Source: Bacillota bacterium
Lineage (GTDB): Bacteria; Bacillota; UBA4882; UBA8346
NCBI GenBank assembly: GCA_023402395.1
Contig: JAEYGI010000041.1
Location: forward strand, 1-44,411
DNA length: 44,411 bases
Direction of reading: 5' to 3'
The notes under the pieces are model-generated. The model was not told the origin of the DNA, ran no database searches, and worked only from the letters and a program-made list of their open reading frames with translations. Position numbers and translations under genes: made by a program. Below, piece by piece: positions 42,624 to 44,411 of the stretch (position 1 is the stretch's first letter; the number at the start of each line of letters is the position of its first letter).

Positions 42624-43061
42624 ATGGAAAGGCCAGTTAAAACCTATCAGGAGATCGATTCCGGCATTTTAAAATCGATCCCCAATCCAACCAGGGAAGC
42701 CTACGAGATCAAAATCAAAATTCCGGAATGCACGTTTCTGGGCGTCCGGGAGCAGCCGGATTTTGCAACCATTTATCTCGCCTTTTACCCAAAAGCGAAA
42801 ATAATTGAGTTAAAATCCCTCAAACAATACATCTTTCAACTGCGCGATATCGTGGTCTCTTATGAACGGCTGATTAATATCGTCTATGACCATTTGATCC
42901 GGATCTATGAACCCGACCGGCTTCGCATTGTCATGATCTGCAATCCCAGGGGCGGCATCAGTTCCAAGCTGACCATCGATTCCGATTGGAAAGCCCGCGG
43001 CGGGGAAGAGAAATACAAGGATTGGCTGATGCTTGAGGATACTTGGGATGTAGTGATGTAG
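42624..43061 (+). CDS. QueF-family T-fold protein lacking the catalytic cysteine
   Basis: The 145-residue protein is a clear QueF-type T-fold homologue: QPDFATIYLAFYPKAKIIEL, the ELKSLKQYIFQLRD signature and NPRGGIS. QueF reduces preQ0 to preQ1 through a Cys in a FTSLC-type motif before QPDFA. Here that region reads PECTFLGVREQPDF: the position is Gly40, with a Cys (36) displaced four residues, and the usual FHE motif reads SYE (Tyr80, Glu81). Asp46 is kept. Nitrile reductase activity is therefore doubtful. It starts 7 bp after metE with GGAG overlapping the metE end, so the two are co-transcribed. Confidence 0.8.
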   Translation: MERPVKTYQEIDSGILKSIPNPTREAYEIKIKIPECTFLGVREQPDFATIYLAFYPKAKIIELKSLKQYIFQLRDIVVSYERLINIVYDHLIRIYEPDRLRIVMICNPRGGISSKLTIDSDWKARGGEEKYKDWLMLEDTWDVVM

Positions 43062-43083
43062 CAAACAAGGGAACAGCAACTAT

Positions 43084-43121
43084 CACAAACCGGCCGTCCC
43101 GATACGGGAGGCCGGTTTGTG
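43084..43121 (+). terminator. Terminator after the QueF-like gene
   Basis: Perfect 12-bp outer arms CACAAACCGGCC / GGCCGGTTTGTG enclose TCCCG-ATA-CGGGA. There is no T tract after it, but stem strength and position fit transcript ending or 3' protection of the metE unit. Confidence 0.7.
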
Positions 43122-43303
43122 AGCGCATTCGCCAATCTAGCTCGAAGTGATTGAAAGCCTTTGGCGCCAATCTTGTTACTCTTTGACCGATTGCTCAGAA
43201 CATTTTTTAATCCCCGATATTGTCCAAAGAAGTCAATTTGTATAATAGGATATAGTAGTTTTTCTTATTATCTTCGGAATGTATTGTGGTCGTTCTTTCA
43301 CGG

Positions 43304-43810
43304 TTAATAGAAGCTGTCATACGAGGCAAGAGCCTCCCAAGTAACAACAGGAGCGCCATTTGTCACATTTACAACTCCAACAAAAACCTCGCCTGAATGC
43401 TTCCCCGTTTTAAAATAGTGCTTCAAGGCGCTTTCATTTACAGTAGAAAAAGGGCGATCAAAAAGCTCCGTAAGATTTATCCAATGCAATTCACCCTCAT
43501 CAGTTTCCTTCCGAACGGTTGCTTGCGTTGCCGCTATATATAAGTACTGAATTCGGATCTCATTCGCTTTTCGCCGAACTGTGACGTACTTTTCCTCAAA
43601 TGAACTAAAATCGGACTCGGTCAGGCCGATCTCCTCTTCGATCTCGCGCAGACAGGCTCTGCGGGGATCATTCAATTCATCGGGCTCCAAATGACCGCCG
43701 ACCGGAGCCCAAAGACCGCCAAATAAACCCTTTTGATCAGCCCTTTTCATCAGCAATATTCGGTCCCCGTTGAAAATAAATGCTGCGGCAAGCTGACGAA
43801 GCTTAATCAT
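43304..43810 (-). CDS. NUDIX hydrolase
   Basis: The 168-residue protein contains a Nudix box, GHLEPDE...LREIEEEIGL, with two extra residues between the first Glu and the REXXEE core compared with the standard spacing. Nudix enzymes cleave nucleoside diphosphate derivatives; the substrate here is unknown. The start KLRQLAAAFIFNGDRILLM fits the family. It is transcribed alone on the minus strand. Confidence 0.9.
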   Translation of the reverse strand: MIKLRQLAAAFIFNGDRILLMKRADQKGLFGGLWAPVGGHLEPDELNDPRRACLREIEEEIGLTESDFSSFEEKYVTVRRKANEIRIQYLYIAATQATVRKETDEGELHWINLTELFDRPFSTVNESALKHYFKTGKHSGEVFVGVVNVTNGAPVVTWEALASYDSFY

Positions 43811-43867
43811 TTTTTCACCTCTTTAATCCGTGGAAACTATCAAACCCGGCTTGTCGATGAATTCGAC

Positions 43868-44014
43868 TTACGGTTCATCCGGATGATTTGGTGCCGCTTT
43901 ATTCACTGATATAAAGTCACAAACAACGTCCTGTCCTACGTAATGAATGTAGTTTGTTTCGCCGCAATCGGTCAAATAAATGCAGCTATCTTTATTAATT
44001 CCGCTTGCATTTCT
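43868..44014 (-). pseudogene. Possible small coding remnant before the NUDIX gene
   Basis: A 48-codon open frame contains protein-like sequence (KDSCIYLTDCGETNYIHYVG and onward to NHPDEP) but has no ATG, GTG or credible ribosome binding site. A short ATG frame in another phase lies just upstream. A promoter-like ATGACA-N18-TATAAT pair on the minus strand near 44040-44070 points at it. It may be a frameshifted small gene or chance. Confidence 0.25.
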
Positions 44015-44144
44015 CTACTGCAACAATTTTCTGTCTTGATTATACCACGAAATAACAAAATTTGTCATTTGGCTTATTCTCAAGATGGCAGCGTTTCTCT
44101 ATAATTCGGCTGGTTGCAGTCAAAAACAGAATTTTCTTCGTCAT

Positions 44145-44385
44145 CTCAAAGCAGGCCCTCCCCCCGCGACCGCATGGGAGGGAGATCCACGACGTCAAAA
44201 CCCAAATGCAAGCTTCCAGAATCGTCAATCACAAGTTCTTCAACTCGCAGTTGCCCTCCCACGTATTGACGGGGACCAGAACCAGGCAATGTCAACAAGC
44301 GATGATTACATATGTTGGTATTATTAAGCCGAATTCTGGGCTTAGACCTCTCTCTTGCTCTCCCCCGCGTGGGAGAGTAACCGAT
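44145..44385. repeat. CTCTCCC/GGGAGAG hairpin repeats (family D)
   Basis: The last 400 bp hold no convincing gene. They contain CCCTCC...GGAGGG near 44157-44181 and GCTCTCCCCCGCGTGGGAGAG near 44358-44379. The latter is preceded by ACCTCTC-CTTGCTC, as in the repeat at 5943-6006. This looks like the same intergenic repeat family. Confidence 0.5.
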
Positions 44386-44411
44386 ACCTTCGCGGTCCAA
44401 AGGCTTTTAGA

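Noticed and set aside
44146..44400. 84-codon open frame on the minus strand at the right end
   Set aside because: It runs through GC-rich hairpin repeats; its composition is not protein-like at the start and no ribosome binding site is seen.

Overview
The window looks like chromosomal core sequence of a deep-branching Bacillota (Firmicutes). A ctsR-mcsA-mcsB-clpC operon behind a CtsR-type operator is a Firmicutes hallmark. Two proteins also look outer-membrane-related: a PagL-like acyl hydrolase and a small beta-barrel with signal peptide and terminal Phe. A diderm Firmicute is therefore the best guess. Genus cannot be read from the window. Coding regions are GC-rich, which produces long spurious antisense frames. 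Intergenic DNA is rich in short structured repeats. No tRNA, rRNA, CRISPR array or prophage was seen.

Layout. 1-130: 5' end of a probable insertion sequence, truncated by the window edge. 157-2418: a structured repeat, a PagL-like gene, a decayed gene, an autoregulated TetR repressor with three matching operators, and an internally deleted PHP phosphatase. 2470-10969 (mostly minus strand): alaS, then a plus-strand orphan gene, then the ctsR-mcsA-mcsB-clpC heat-shock operon. 11206-21883 (minus strand): LysM/M23 peptidase, rho, a zinc-ribbon protein, cheB, a secreted protein, pyrG with a YesL-like membrane protein, argS and an FmdB-type zinc ribbon. 22022-28893 (plus strand): an iron module with a DtxR-family regulator, feoA-feoA-feoB, a beta-barrel, a DUF3793 protein, a DUF2325 protein, a FeoB-associated Cys-rich peptide and flavodoxin. 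Five copies of one 16-bp operator tie most of it together. 29069-36701: two minus-strand genes (LiaF-like membrane protein, B12-binding radical SAM), an amidohydrolase, an EAL-HDOD protein, apt, aspartokinase and argH. 36923-43061 (plus strand): a NrdR-box promoter and a cobalamin riboswitch lead into nrdD-nrdG, then metE and a QueF-like gene. A NUDIX gene and a repeat-rich end follow.

How the genes work together. The iron module reads as one regulon: when Fe(II) is scarce the repressor releases ferrous-iron uptake and flavodoxin, which can replace ferredoxin. The right-hand cluster joins two B12-independent enzymes, class III ribonucleotide reductase and MetE, downstream of a B12 riboswitch, so it fits a vitamin B12 shortage response. 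On the left, TetR-operator-like sites flank the path into a PagL-like lipid A deacylase gene, suggesting envelope remodelling in response to a ligand.

Most unusual observations: (a) a short inverted-repeat element in three copies (8759-8900, 26426-26520, 40052-40190), each overlapping the stop codon of the gene beside it; (b) a second, two-hairpin element in two copies (157-337, 28246-28428) with related relics; (c) a QueF-family protein after metE that lacks the catalytic cysteine; (d) dual NrdR plus B12-riboswitch control of nrdDG; (e) an internally deleted PHP phosphatase; (f) a 21-bp degenerate tandem repeat.
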